Assembly (NCBI RefSeq): GCF_014653695.1
Contig: NZ_BNAR01000006.1
Location: 434,001 to 498,000 of the forward strand
DNA length: 64,000 nt
Direction of reading: 5' to 3'
DNA from: Lentzea cavernae
Lineage (GTDB): Bacteria; Actinomycetota; Actinomycetes; Mycobacteriales; Pseudonocardiaceae
Notes under the pieces: generated by a model
The model's database searches: none
Told to the model about the DNA's origin: nothing
The model's input: only the letters and a program-made list of their open reading frames with translations
Position numbers and translations under genes: made by a program
In this document: positions 22,463-30,417 of the stretch, piece after piece
How positions within the stretch are numbered: the first letter of the stretch is position 1
Layout: every line of letters begins with the position of its first letter

Positions 22463-23354
22463 CCTCACCGAGCAGCTGGCGTCCGTCGTGGCGATCACCG
22501 TGACACCGTTCGACGCCGGCGGGGCGGTCGACGAGAAGAGCTACGCCGCCGTGGTGGACCGGATGGCCGAGGGCGGCATCTCGGTCGTGACGGCCAACGG
22601 CAACACGAGCGAGTTCTACACGTTGTCCTCCGCCGAGACCGAGCAGGCGCTGCGGATCACCGTGGACGCGGCCGGCGACCGGGCGGCGGTCGTCGCCGGG
22701 GTCGGGCACGACGTGAAGTCGGCCGTGGCCGCGGCCCGGTTCGCGGACAGGGCCGGCGCGCGGGGGATCATGGTCCACCAGCCGGTGCACCCGTACGTCT
22801 CGCTCGACGGGTGGGTCGACTACCACCGGGCCGTCGCCTCGTCGGTGCCCGAGCTGAGCGTGGTCCTGTACGTGCGGAACCCGCGGATCGGCGGCGCGCA
22901 GATCGCCGCGCTGGCGGACGCGTGCCCGAACGTCGTGGGCGTGAAGTACGCGGTGCCGGACCCCGTGCGGTTCGCCTCCGTCGCGCGGGACGCCGGGCTG
23001 GAGCGGCTGACCTGGGTCGCCGGGCTGGCCGAGCTGTCGGCGCCGGGGTACTTCGCCGTCGGGGCCTCCGGGTTCACCTCCGGCCTGGCGAACGTGGCGC
23101 CGCAGCTGTCCGTGCAGATGTTCCGGTGCCTGCGGGAGCGGGAGTTCGGTGCGGCGATGGAGTTCTGGGAGTTCGTCCGCGGGTTCGAGGAGCTGCGGGC
23201 GTTGAACGAGTCGGCGAACAACGTGTCCGTGGTGAAGGAAGCGCTGGCACAGCTCGGTTTGTGCCGCCGGGACGTGCGGCCGCCCGCCTCGGTGCTGTCC
23301 GAAAAGGACCGTTCGGCCGTGGGCGTGTTGCTGGACTCGTGGAACCTCCTGTGA
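22449..23354 (+). CDS. DHDPS/N-acetylneuraminate lyase family protein
   Basis: 301 residues, ATG after GAGGAG. A class I aldolase-type TIM barrel: GNTSEFYTLS, Tyr141 in VVLYVRNPR and the Schiff-base Lys166 in VVGVKYAVPD. In operons with an IlvD/Edd dehydratase such proteins act as 2-keto-3-deoxy-sugar-acid aldolase or as 2-keto-3-deoxy-pentonate/glucarate dehydratase. The exact choice cannot be made here because the GXXGE region (ANGNTSEFYTLS) differs from classical DHDPS. Not a lysine-pathway dapA. Confidence 0.83.
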   Translation: MSFDDLTEQLASVVAITVTPFDAGGAVDEKSYAAVVDRMAEGGISVVTANGNTSEFYTLSSAETEQALRITVDAAGDRAAVVAGVGHDVKSAVAAARFADRAGARGIMVHQPVHPYVSLDGWVDYHRAVASSVPELSVVLYVRNPRIGGAQIAALADACPNVVGVKYAVPDPVRFASVARDAGLERLTWVAGLAELSAPGYFAVGASGFTSGLANVAPQLSVQMFRCLREREFGAAMEFWEFVRGFEELRALNESANNVSVVKEALAQLGLCRRDVRPPASVLSEKDRSAVGVLLDSWNLL

Positions 23355-25057
23355 GGCTGCGCAGCGCGGAGTGGTTCGAGGGCGAGGGGCTCAGGGCGTT
23401 CTCGCACAACGCCCGCGCGCGGCAGCTCGGCCTGAACCCCGGGGAGCACCTCGGCAAGCCGGTCATCGCGATCCTGAACACGTGGAGCGGCATCAACCCG
23501 TGCCACATGCACCTGCGCGAACGGGCCAAGCAGGTCGAGCGCGGGGTCTGGGAGGCGGGCGGTTTCCCGGTGGAGTTCCCCGTGTCCACGTTGTCGGAGA
23601 CGTACCAGAAGCCGACCCCGATGCTGTACCGGAACATGCTGTCGATGGAGACCGAGGAGGTCCTGCGCTCCTACCCCGTCGACGGGTGCGTGCTGATGGG
23701 CGGCTGCGACAAGACCACCCCCGCGTTGCTGATGGGCGCGGCCTCCGCCGGTCTGCCGTCGGTCTTCGTGCCGGCCGGGCCGATGCTGCGCGGCCACTGG
23801 CGGGGCGAGACCCTCGCGTCGGGCACGGACATGTGGCGGTTCTGGGACGAGAAGCGGGCGGGCACGATCTCGTCCGCGGACTGGTCGGAGATCGGGTCAG
23901 GCCTGGCCCGCTCCCCCGGCACGTGCATGACGATGGGCACGGCCTCGACGATGACGGCCGCCGCGGAGGCGCTGGGGCTGACCCTGCCCGGCGCGTCGTC
24001 GATCCCGGCCGTCGACTCGGCCCACCACCGGATGGCGGCCGCGTCCGGCATGCGCGCGGTCGAGATGGTGCGCGAGGGGCTGACGATCGGCGACGTGCTG
24101 TCGGCGGAGGCGTACGAGGACGCGGTCCGGACCGTGCTGGCGCTCGGCGGGTCCACGAACTCGTACATCCACCTGATCGCGATGGCCGGGCGGTCGCAGA
24201 TCCCGTTGACGCTGAACGACTTCGACAGGCTGTCCCGTGAAGTGCCGGTGCTGGCCTCGGTCCAGCCCGCCGGTGCGGGTCTGATGGAGGACTTCTACTA
24301 CGCGGGCGGGTTGCGCGGACTGCTGTCGCGGTTGCGGGAGTCGTTGCACCTCGAGCGGATCACGGTGACCGGGCGGACGTTCGGCGAGGACCTCGACGGC
24401 GCCGAGGTGCACGACGCGTCGGTGATCCGGACGCTGGACGACCCGGTCTCCCCCGAGGGCGGGCTGGCCGTGCTGCGGGGCAACCTGGCCCCGGACGGCG
24501 CGGTGATCAAGTACGTGGCGGCTGATCCCGCGTTGTGGAGGCACACCGGGCCCGCCGTGGTCTTCCACGGCTACAAGGACCTGCAGGCACGGATCAACTC
24601 GCCGTCGCTGGACGTCACGAGGGACTCGGTGATCGTGCTGGCCGGTGGCGGCCCCAAGGGCGGGCCCGGCATGCCGGAATACGGGATGCTGCCGATCCCG
24701 GACAAGCTCCTGCGCGAGGGCGTCCGGGACATGGTGCGCGTGTCCGACGCGCGGATGAGCGGAACTTCTTATGGCGCATGCGTTCTGCACGTGGCACCGG
24801 AGGCGCACGTCGGCGGTCCGCTGGCACTGGTGCGCGACGGCGACCTCGTGACGCTTAACGTCGAGGCGCGGGTGTTGCGCGTGGAGATCTCCGACGAGGA
24901 GATGGCGCGCCGCCGGGACGCGTGGACGTCACCACCGCCGAAGTTCGAACGCGGGTACGGCGCCCTGTACTACGAGCACATCACGCAGGCCGACGAGGGC
25001 TGCGACTTCGAGTTCCTGTCACGCCCCGGCGCGAACCCGGAGCCCAACGCCCACTAG
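23351..25057 (+). CDS. IlvD/Edd-family sugar-acid dehydratase (arabinonate-type)
   Basis: 568 residues from a GTG overlapping the previous stop (GTGA). The iron-sulfur cysteines Cys51 (NPCHMHL), Cys119 (GGCDKTTP) and Cys192 (PGTCMTMGTAST) are present, with the magnesium-binding and active-site segment RMSGTSYGACVLH near residue 475. The N-terminus LRSAEWFEGEGLRAFSHNA and YYEHITQADEGCDFEFL at the end are typical of L-arabinonate/D-fuconate-type dehydratases rather than IlvD. It would convert an aldonate to a 2-keto-3-deoxy acid for the DHDPS-family enzyme upstream. No transporter or sugar dehydrogenase lies in the operon. Confidence 0.87.
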   Translation: MRLRSAEWFEGEGLRAFSHNARARQLGLNPGEHLGKPVIAILNTWSGINPCHMHLRERAKQVERGVWEAGGFPVEFPVSTLSETYQKPTPMLYRNMLSMETEEVLRSYPVDGCVLMGGCDKTTPALLMGAASAGLPSVFVPAGPMLRGHWRGETLASGTDMWRFWDEKRAGTISSADWSEIGSGLARSPGTCMTMGTASTMTAAAEALGLTLPGASSIPAVDSAHHRMAAASGMRAVEMVREGLTIGDVLSAEAYEDAVRTVLALGGSTNSYIHLIAMAGRSQIPLTLNDFDRLSREVPVLASVQPAGAGLMEDFYYAGGLRGLLSRLRESLHLERITVTGRTFGEDLDGAEVHDASVIRTLDDPVSPEGGLAVLRGNLAPDGAVIKYVAADPALWRHTGPAVVFHGYKDLQARINSPSLDVTRDSVIVLAGGGPKGGPGMPEYGMLPIPDKLLREGVRDMVRVSDARMSGTSYGACVLHVAPEAHVGGPLALVRDGDLVTLNVEARVLRVEISDEEMARRRDAWTSPPPKFERGYGALYYEHITQADEGCDFEFLSRPGANPEPNAH

Positions 25058-25929
25058 TTCTTCGACTCGACGCGGCCCTCTTCGGTGGACGCCTCCTGCC
25101 AGTCCTGGGTTCCGTGCAGGTGGGTGCGCAGGTAGGCCGTGGTGAGCCGGAGCAGGGTCGCGACCCGTTCGGGGCTCTCGTCGGTGGTCTCGGCGACGTC
25201 GTAACCGGAGACGCCGCCGAACCCGTGCTCCGCGCCGAACAACGTGAGCAGGTCCTTCGGGCCGGGCGCCAGGTGGTACGGGTCGGCGTGCCAGTCGGGG
25301 CCCATGGTGGTCAGGTGCGCGGAGGCGTCCGCGTCACCGGCCACGACGAGCGCGGGCGCGGTCATGGTGCTGAAGTCCGTGTGCTGCATGAAGGAGTAGT
25401 TCTCCTTCACCATGTCGGTGATCGCGTCACCGCGGCCGGTCGCGCCCAGCAGCACGCCCGCCCTGATCCTGTCGTCCCTGAGGCTGACGCCTTCTGTCTG
25501 CATGCCCAGCAGGAGACTCGCGGTGTGACCGCCCAGCGAGTGGCCCACGACGGCGATCTTCGTGCGGTCCCAGCGGTTCTGCAGCTGCGGCACGGCCTTC
25601 TCGACCTCGTCGAGCCGGTCGAGCACGTGGGACATGTCCTCGGCCCTGGAGCGCCAGAACAGCGGCGCGCCGGGCGTGTCCTGCGGCAGGGACAGGGTGC
25701 GGGAGCTCAGGTGCGTGGGCTGCAGGACGACGAAACCCTGCTCCGCCCAGTGGTTCGCGAGCGGTGCGTAGCCGTTCAGCGAGGAGAGGTGGTTCGAGTA
25801 GCCGTGCCCGTGCGAGAGCAGCAGGATCGGCAGGCCGGTGCCCTCGGTCGGCGCGGAGACCTTCAGCTGCAGGTCGACGGGCCTGCCGGGGATCTCGAGC
25901 ACGACGGGACTCACGGTGAAGACGGTCAT
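25054..25929 (-). CDS. alpha/beta hydrolase (PAF-acetylhydrolase/chlorophyllase-like)
   Basis: 291 residues; ATG 25929 follows AAGGGAA, while the open frame to 26013 runs through operator repeats. ILLLSHGHGYSNHLSS gives the oxyanion strand, Ser131 in GHSLGGHTASLL is the nucleophile and AEHGFGG near residue 240 carries the likely catalytic histidine. No signal peptide. It is convergent with the dehydratase gene (4-bp overlap). Two near-palindromic operators upstream imply control by a TetR-type repressor that is not next door. Substrate unknown. Confidence 0.83.
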   Translation of the reverse strand: MTVFTVSPVVLEIPGRPVDLQLKVSAPTEGTGLPILLLSHGHGYSNHLSSLNGYAPLANHWAEQGFVVLQPTHLSSRTLSLPQDTPGAPLFWRSRAEDMSHVLDRLDEVEKAVPQLQNRWDRTKIAVVGHSLGGHTASLLLGMQTEGVSLRDDRIRAGVLLGATGRGDAITDMVKENYSFMQHTDFSTMTAPALVVAGDADASAHLTTMGPDWHADPYHLAPGPKDLLTLFGAEHGFGGVSGYDVAETTDESPERVATLLRLTTAYLRTHLHGTQDWQEASTEEGRVESKN

Positions 25930-25963
25930 TGCGGGGTTCCCTTCGAATGGTCCGCCATCAAAG

Positions 25964-26001
25964 CGGAGCGACGTTCCGGAACGATACGGAGCGCCGTTCC
26001 G
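25964..26001 (-). promoter_or_regulatory. tandem 15-bp operator-like palindromes
   Basis: CGGAGCGACGTTCCG (25964-25978) and CGGAGCGCCGTTCCG (25987-26001) differ at one base and are each near-palindromic (CGGA-N7-TCCG core). Their centres are 23 bp apart, 42 to 65 bp upstream of the hydrolase ATG. The size and symmetry fit a TetR-family site. Confidence 0.6.
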
Positions 26002-26020
26002 CTTTGTCAACACCGAGGGG

Positions 26021-27211
26021 TCACCCCAGCAGGAAGCGCGCGGCCACCACCGCTCCGTCGGTGCGGATCTCCCCCGCCACGGCGGCCGCGCGGGCCCGCG
26101 TCTGCGGTGCCAGCGCCGTCTTCAGCGCGACGGACAGGGACTCGAAGGTCGGCACCGGCCCGTCGTGCGCGGCGCCGATGCCGAGCTCGGCGACCCGGTG
26201 CGCCCAGAACGGCTGGTCCACGATCTGCGGCACGACCACCTGCGGCACCCCGGCACGGGCGGCGGTCGTCGTCGTGCCCGCGCCACCGTGGTGCACGACG
26301 GCGGCGACCCGGCGGAACAGCGCCTGTTGGTTGACCTCGCCGACGACGAGGCAGTCGTCGCTGTCGTCGACCTGGGCGAGACCCGCCCAGCCGGCGGCCA
26401 GGAGGACGCGGCGCCCCTGCGCGCGGATCGCGTCGACGGCGACCTGGGCGACGTCCTTCGAGGCGTGCATGGCCATGCTGCCGAAGCCCGCGTACACCGG
26501 GGGTTCGCCGGCCTCCAGGAACGCCACCAGGCCGGGCGCGAGCGGGCGTTCGTCGGGCAGGATCCACGCGCCGGTCTGCTCGACCTCCAGGTTCGTCAGC
26601 TCCGAGGCGGGCCAGAGCAGCGGGTCCGCCGCGAGCAGCACCGTGCCGCTGTAGACGTGGTCGCGGACGTTGTCCACCGGCGGCATGCCGAGCGCGGCGC
26701 GGTGGGTGTCGAGTGCCGGGCCGTACAGCGCGTTCACGTTCTCCGCGTCGATGCGCCACAGCACCTGGTTGTCGGTCTCCTCCGGCGGGAGCGGCTTGCC
26801 GGGGCGTTGCGACGGCCTGCGGTGCGGCGACGGCAGCGAGACGTCGTGGAACATCGCGAGCGAGTAGCGCAGGCCGAGGTGGTCCGCCACCGACCTCGCT
26901 CCCGCCGGCATCAGGCCGGTCGCCATCAGCACGTCGGCGCCCTCGGCCGCGGCGGCCACCGGACCGAACCACTCGCCGACGAGCGCCGCCGCGACGGTCG
27001 CGGGATCCGGTCGCGCGCTCGTCACCAGCTCGCGCACCGACTGTCCGAACGGGACCAACGGCACGCCGAACGCATCAAGCCTCGCAACGAACTCCTCGTC
27101 CGGCGGCACGCACACCCGCACGTCCGCGCCCAGTTCCCGCAACGCCACAGCGAGCGCGATCAGTGGTTCGACGTCCCCGCGTGATCCGTACCCCGCCAGC
27201 ACAACTCGCAT
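26021..27211 (-). CDS. GT1-family glycosyltransferase (MGT/antibiotic-type)
   Basis: 396 residues from ATG 27211 (GGGGGAGCC upstream); the long frame to 27382 is not coding. The N-terminal MRVVLAGYGSRGDVEPLIAL and C-terminal VAAVVHHGGAGTTTTAARAG with PQVVVPQIVDQPFWAHRVAE are the acceptor and nucleotide-sugar signatures of GtfB/UDP-glucuronosyltransferase-like enzymes acting on natural products or sterols. The catalytic base would be in the first loop (G-S-R-G-D). There is no biosynthetic cluster nearby, so it may glycosylate foreign macrolides or glycolipids. It is divergent from a LacI regulator. Confidence 0.87.
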   Translation of the reverse strand: MRVVLAGYGSRGDVEPLIALAVALRELGADVRVCVPPDEEFVARLDAFGVPLVPFGQSVRELVTSARPDPATVAAALVGEWFGPVAAAAEGADVLMATGLMPAGARSVADHLGLRYSLAMFHDVSLPSPHRRPSQRPGKPLPPEETDNQVLWRIDAENVNALYGPALDTHRAALGMPPVDNVRDHVYSGTVLLAADPLLWPASELTNLEVEQTGAWILPDERPLAPGLVAFLEAGEPPVYAGFGSMAMHASKDVAQVAVDAIRAQGRRVLLAAGWAGLAQVDDSDDCLVVGEVNQQALFRRVAAVVHHGGAGTTTTAARAGVPQVVVPQIVDQPFWAHRVAELGIGAAHDGPVPTFESLSVALKTALAPQTRARAAAVAGEIRTDGAVVAARFLLG

Positions 27212-27307
27212 CTTCCGGCTCCCCCGCTCGCCCCAGTTCCCCGTCACGGCGGGAGATTCTGCGCCCGGAACCGGGTCTTGCCGCAAGACCCCCTGTGCGC
27301 TATACGT

Positions 27308-27381
27308 TGAAGTGGGAAGACCCCCGGGCTCTGGTCCGGGGGTCTTCCGTTTCCCGGGACGTTCCTGCTGCCCCCACTTCA
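27308..27381. repeat. nested inverted repeats between the glycosyltransferase and lacI genes
   Basis: Inner stem GGAAGACCCCCGG (27315-27327) with CCGGGGGTCTTCC (27336-27348), 13 perfect pairs and an 8-nt loop; outer arms TGAAGTGGG (27308-27316) and CCCACTTCA (27373-27381). A promoter-like TTGCCG-N17-TATACG lies just upstream on the plus strand, so the hairpin may be the very 5' end of the lacI leader or the body of a short RNA. Confidence 0.6.
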
Positions 27382-27431
27382 CACCTCACCCGTCATGATT
27401 GGTCGAACCAGCAGCTGAGGGCGAGGTACCA

Positions 27432-28415
27432 GTGGCAGTCACGATCCGCGACGTGGCACGCAGGGCGCACGTTTCCGTCGCCACCGTGTCGCGCGCGCTG
27501 ACGTCCCCGGAGCTCGTGCGCCCGGAGACGCGGTCGCGCGTGCTGACCGCCGCCACCGAACTCGGCTACCAGCCCAACCGGGCGGCGCGCGGACTGATCA
27601 CGGGCAAGACGGGCAACATCGGCATCGTCGTGCCGGACCTCGACAACCCGTTCTTCACGGGCGTGCTCAAGGCCGTGCAGGCGCGCGCGATGCAGGCCGA
27701 CTACGCGGTGTTCGTGGCGGACAGCGACGAGGACCCGGTCGCCGAGGCGAAACTCGTGCACGCCATGGCGAAACAGGTCGACGGCGTGGTGCTGTGCGCG
27801 CCGGGCCTGGAGGACTCCCAGGTCCACGAGGCCGCGGCGGCGACGTCGCTGGTGCTGCTGAACCGGCGCCTGCCCGGCGTGCCCGCCGCGTTGATGGACT
27901 CGGCGGGCGGGATGCACGCCGTCGTCGACCACCTCGTCGCATTGGGACACCACCGGATCGCTTACCTCAACGGGCCTCGCACGTCGTGGTCCAACCAGGA
28001 GCGTCGCCGCGGGCTCATGAAGGCGGTGGCACGGCACAAGGTCGACCTGGTCGACCTCGGGCCGTTCGCGCCGCGCTACGAGGGCGGCCTGCAGGCGGCG
28101 GACCTGGCCGTGGCCGCCGGCACGACCGCGATCGTGGCCTACAACGACATCATGGCGCTGGGCGTGCTCGCCCGGCTGCGCGACCGCGGCATCTCGGTGC
28201 CGGGCGACGTGTCGGTGACGGGGTTCGACGACCTCACGTACGCGGCGTTGTGCTCACCCGCGCTGACGACGGTGGCGATGCCGGTGGCGCAGGCCGGGCG
28301 CACGGCGGTGAACCTGTTGCTCGACTGGCTCGACTCCGACAGGACCGACGCGCCTCAGATCGTGGCGGAGACCCAGTTGATCGTGCGGGGGACCACCGCG
28401 CCACCCGGGCCGTGA
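27432..28415 (+). CDS. LacI-family transcriptional regulator
   Basis: 327 residues from GTG 27432 (GAGG 6 nt upstream). The HTH is at the N-terminus: TIRDVARRAHVSVATVSRAL, followed by the hinge helix and QPNRAARGLITGKTGNIGIV. The periplasmic-binding-protein-like sensor domain covers about 60-325 with FDDLTYAALCSPALTTVAMP near the end. Effector unknown; the genes it controls are not adjacent on the plus strand and may include the divergent glycosyltransferase. Confidence 0.9.
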   Translation: MAVTIRDVARRAHVSVATVSRALTSPELVRPETRSRVLTAATELGYQPNRAARGLITGKTGNIGIVVPDLDNPFFTGVLKAVQARAMQADYAVFVADSDEDPVAEAKLVHAMAKQVDGVVLCAPGLEDSQVHEAAAATSLVLLNRRLPGVPAALMDSAGGMHAVVDHLVALGHHRIAYLNGPRTSWSNQERRRGLMKAVARHKVDLVDLGPFAPRYEGGLQAADLAVAAGTTAIVAYNDIMALGVLARLRDRGISVPGDVSVTGFDDLTYAALCSPALTTVAMPVAQAGRTAVNLLLDWLDSDRTDAPQIVAETQLIVRGTTAPPGP

Positions 28416-28422
28416 ATGCAAG

Positions 28423-28472
28423 GCGGCCCCGGCAAGGGCGTCTGGGGGGAGTACGCCGTGAGCCGGGGCCGC
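28423..28472 (+). terminator. terminator of lacI
   Basis: GCGGCCCCGGC (28423-28433) and GCCGGGGCCGC (28462-28472) form an 11-bp perfect stem; the loop itself contains GGCGT/ACGCC. It starts 8 bp after the stop. 28473-28590 holds nothing else recognisable. Confidence 0.75.
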
Positions 28473-28590
28473 GAAGCGGCTGGGCCCGAGGGGGGAGGGG
28501 GCCTAGCGCGCTTGATGTCCCACTCTGCCCTGAGCGGAAGGAAATCGCCAGGGTGGATGTACCTGTTTTTGGATTTCTCGTACGTACGGG

Positions 28591-30372
28591 TTACTCGTAG
28601 AGCCCTTCGTACAACGCAGAGTGAAGTCGGTGCACCACGTTCCGCTTGACCTTCAACGTCGGGGTGAGCTCACCTTCCTCCTGGGACAGATCCCTGGTGA
28701 GCAGCACGAACTTCTTCACTTGGGAAACACTGGCGAAGTGCGAGTTCGCTTCGTCGACAACTTCCCGCACGAGCGTGCGCACGTCCGGGTGACCCACCAA
28801 TGATTCGACGTCGGAGGGCAACCCGCGTGCCGTCGCCCACGGCACGATCTCGTCGGCGTCCAGTGTGATCAGGGCCACGCAGTACGGCTTGCGGTCGCCG
28901 AACAGCACGGCGTGCGAGATCCAGCGGGACTGGCGCAGCACGTTCTCCACGTTCGCCGGCGCGATGTTCTTGCCCCCGGCGGTGATGATGATGTCCTTCT
29001 TGCGCCCTGTGATCGTCACGAAACCGTCCGCGTCGATCTCGCCCAGGTCGCCGGTGTGCAGCCAGCCGTCCTGCAACGTCTGCGCGGTGGCCTCCTCGTT
29101 GCGCCAGTAGCCCGCGAAGACGTGCGGGCCGCGCATCAGCAGTTCGCCGTCCTCGCCGAGCTTCATCTCGAGGCCCGCCACGCCGGTCGCGCCGACCGAG
29201 CCGAGCTTGAAGCGGCCCAGCGTGTTGATCGTGCCCACCGCCGTGGACTCGGTCATCCCGTACCCCTCCAGCACCGGCACGCCCGCCGCGTGGAAGAACC
29301 GCAGCACCTCGGGCGAGATCGGCGCGGCGCCGGACAACGCCTGCACGAGCCGGCCGCCGAAAGCCCCTCGCACGTTCGCGAACAACGCGTCGACCTGGTC
29401 GAACCCCGCCGCCATCTCCGGCGGAACCGATTCACCCGCGGCACGCCTGCGACGGACCTCGATGCCGAGCGCGACGGCCTGCTCGAGCTGCTGCGCGGGC
29501 ACGTTCGCCGTGACGAAGGTGTAGATCTTCTCGAAGATGCGCGGCACGGACGGCAGGAAGGTGGGCCGCACCTCGGCCAGTTCCGGCACGATCGCCTTCA
29601 TGTCGCCGCCGAAGTAGGCCAGCGCGCCGCCCCAGTACATCGTCCCGAACATGATGATCTGCGCGAAGACGTGCGCCAGCGGCAGGAACAGGTAGACGGT
29701 GCCGGTCATGGCGTCGATGCGGGCCTCTTCCGCGACCCGGCACAGCGCGACCCAGTTCGCGTTGGTCAGGACGCAGCCCTTGGGCGGCCCCGTGGTGCCG
29801 GAGGTGTAGATGATCAGGCTGGGGTCCTCCGGCCTGATCGCGGCCCGACGGACGTCCAGCACGTCGGCGAGCGGCGAGGTGCGGCCGGAGTCCTGCAGCT
29901 CCGCGACGCGGGGACGGTCGCCGGCGGGATCGATCGAGAGGATCGTGCGCAGCTCGGGGAGTTCGGAGTGGACGGCCTCGACCTTGGCGCACTGCTCGGA
30001 GTTCTCCGCCACCACGATCGACGCGCCGGAGTCGCCGACCACCCAGGCGATCTCCTCGGGCGTGCTCGACGGGTAGATCGGCACGACGATGCCGCCCGCC
30101 GCGAGCACGGCGAGCTCGACCGCCGTCCACTCCGGACGCGTGGTCGCGAGGACGCAGACCCTGTCCCCCGCCTCCAGTCCGGCGTGGACGAACCCGGAGG
30201 CGAGGTCCAGCACCAGCTCGGAGACCTCGGCGTAGGTCTGCTCGCGCCACTGCCCGTCCTGCTTGAACCGCCACGCCACCGCGTCGCCGTACGCCTGCTC
30301 GGCGAGGAACGGCAGGTCGGCTATCCGGCGGACGGCTCGCACCGCGCTCGGGCTGGTCACTCCGGCGGTCAT
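28591..30372 (-). CDS. long-chain fatty-acid--CoA ligase (FadD15-like)
   Basis: 593 residues, ATG after GGAG. The adenylate-forming fold has IIYTSGTTGPPKGCVLTNAN (P-loop), YGMTES, DGWLHTGDLGEIDADGFVTI and the C-terminal lysine region GRKKDIIITAGGKNIAP. It belongs to the group with the RKKDIIITAGGKN signature shared by actinobacterial FadD15. It lies 45 bp downstream of the molybdopterin oxidoreductase on the same strand, so both are probably read from the operator-bearing region at 32580-32686. Confidence 0.9.
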   Translation of the reverse strand: MTAGVTSPSAVRAVRRIADLPFLAEQAYGDAVAWRFKQDGQWREQTYAEVSELVLDLASGFVHAGLEAGDRVCVLATTRPEWTAVELAVLAAGGIVVPIYPSSTPEEIAWVVGDSGASIVVAENSEQCAKVEAVHSELPELRTILSIDPAGDRPRVAELQDSGRTSPLADVLDVRRAAIRPEDPSLIIYTSGTTGPPKGCVLTNANWVALCRVAEEARIDAMTGTVYLFLPLAHVFAQIIMFGTMYWGGALAYFGGDMKAIVPELAEVRPTFLPSVPRIFEKIYTFVTANVPAQQLEQAVALGIEVRRRRAAGESVPPEMAAGFDQVDALFANVRGAFGGRLVQALSGAAPISPEVLRFFHAAGVPVLEGYGMTESTAVGTINTLGRFKLGSVGATGVAGLEMKLGEDGELLMRGPHVFAGYWRNEEATAQTLQDGWLHTGDLGEIDADGFVTITGRKKDIIITAGGKNIAPANVENVLRQSRWISHAVLFGDRKPYCVALITLDADEIVPWATARGLPSDVESLVGHPDVRTLVREVVDEANSHFASVSQVKKFVLLTRDLSQEEGELTPTLKVKRNVVHRLHSALYEGLYE

Positions 30373-30417
30373 GGCGGCTCCAATGCGGTTTCCGACGGGC
30401 TTTCCGGCAGCGGACGA

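Noticed and set aside
28416..28649. 77-codon frame after lacI
   Set aside because: It begins inside the terminator hairpin and extends into the end of the ligase gene.
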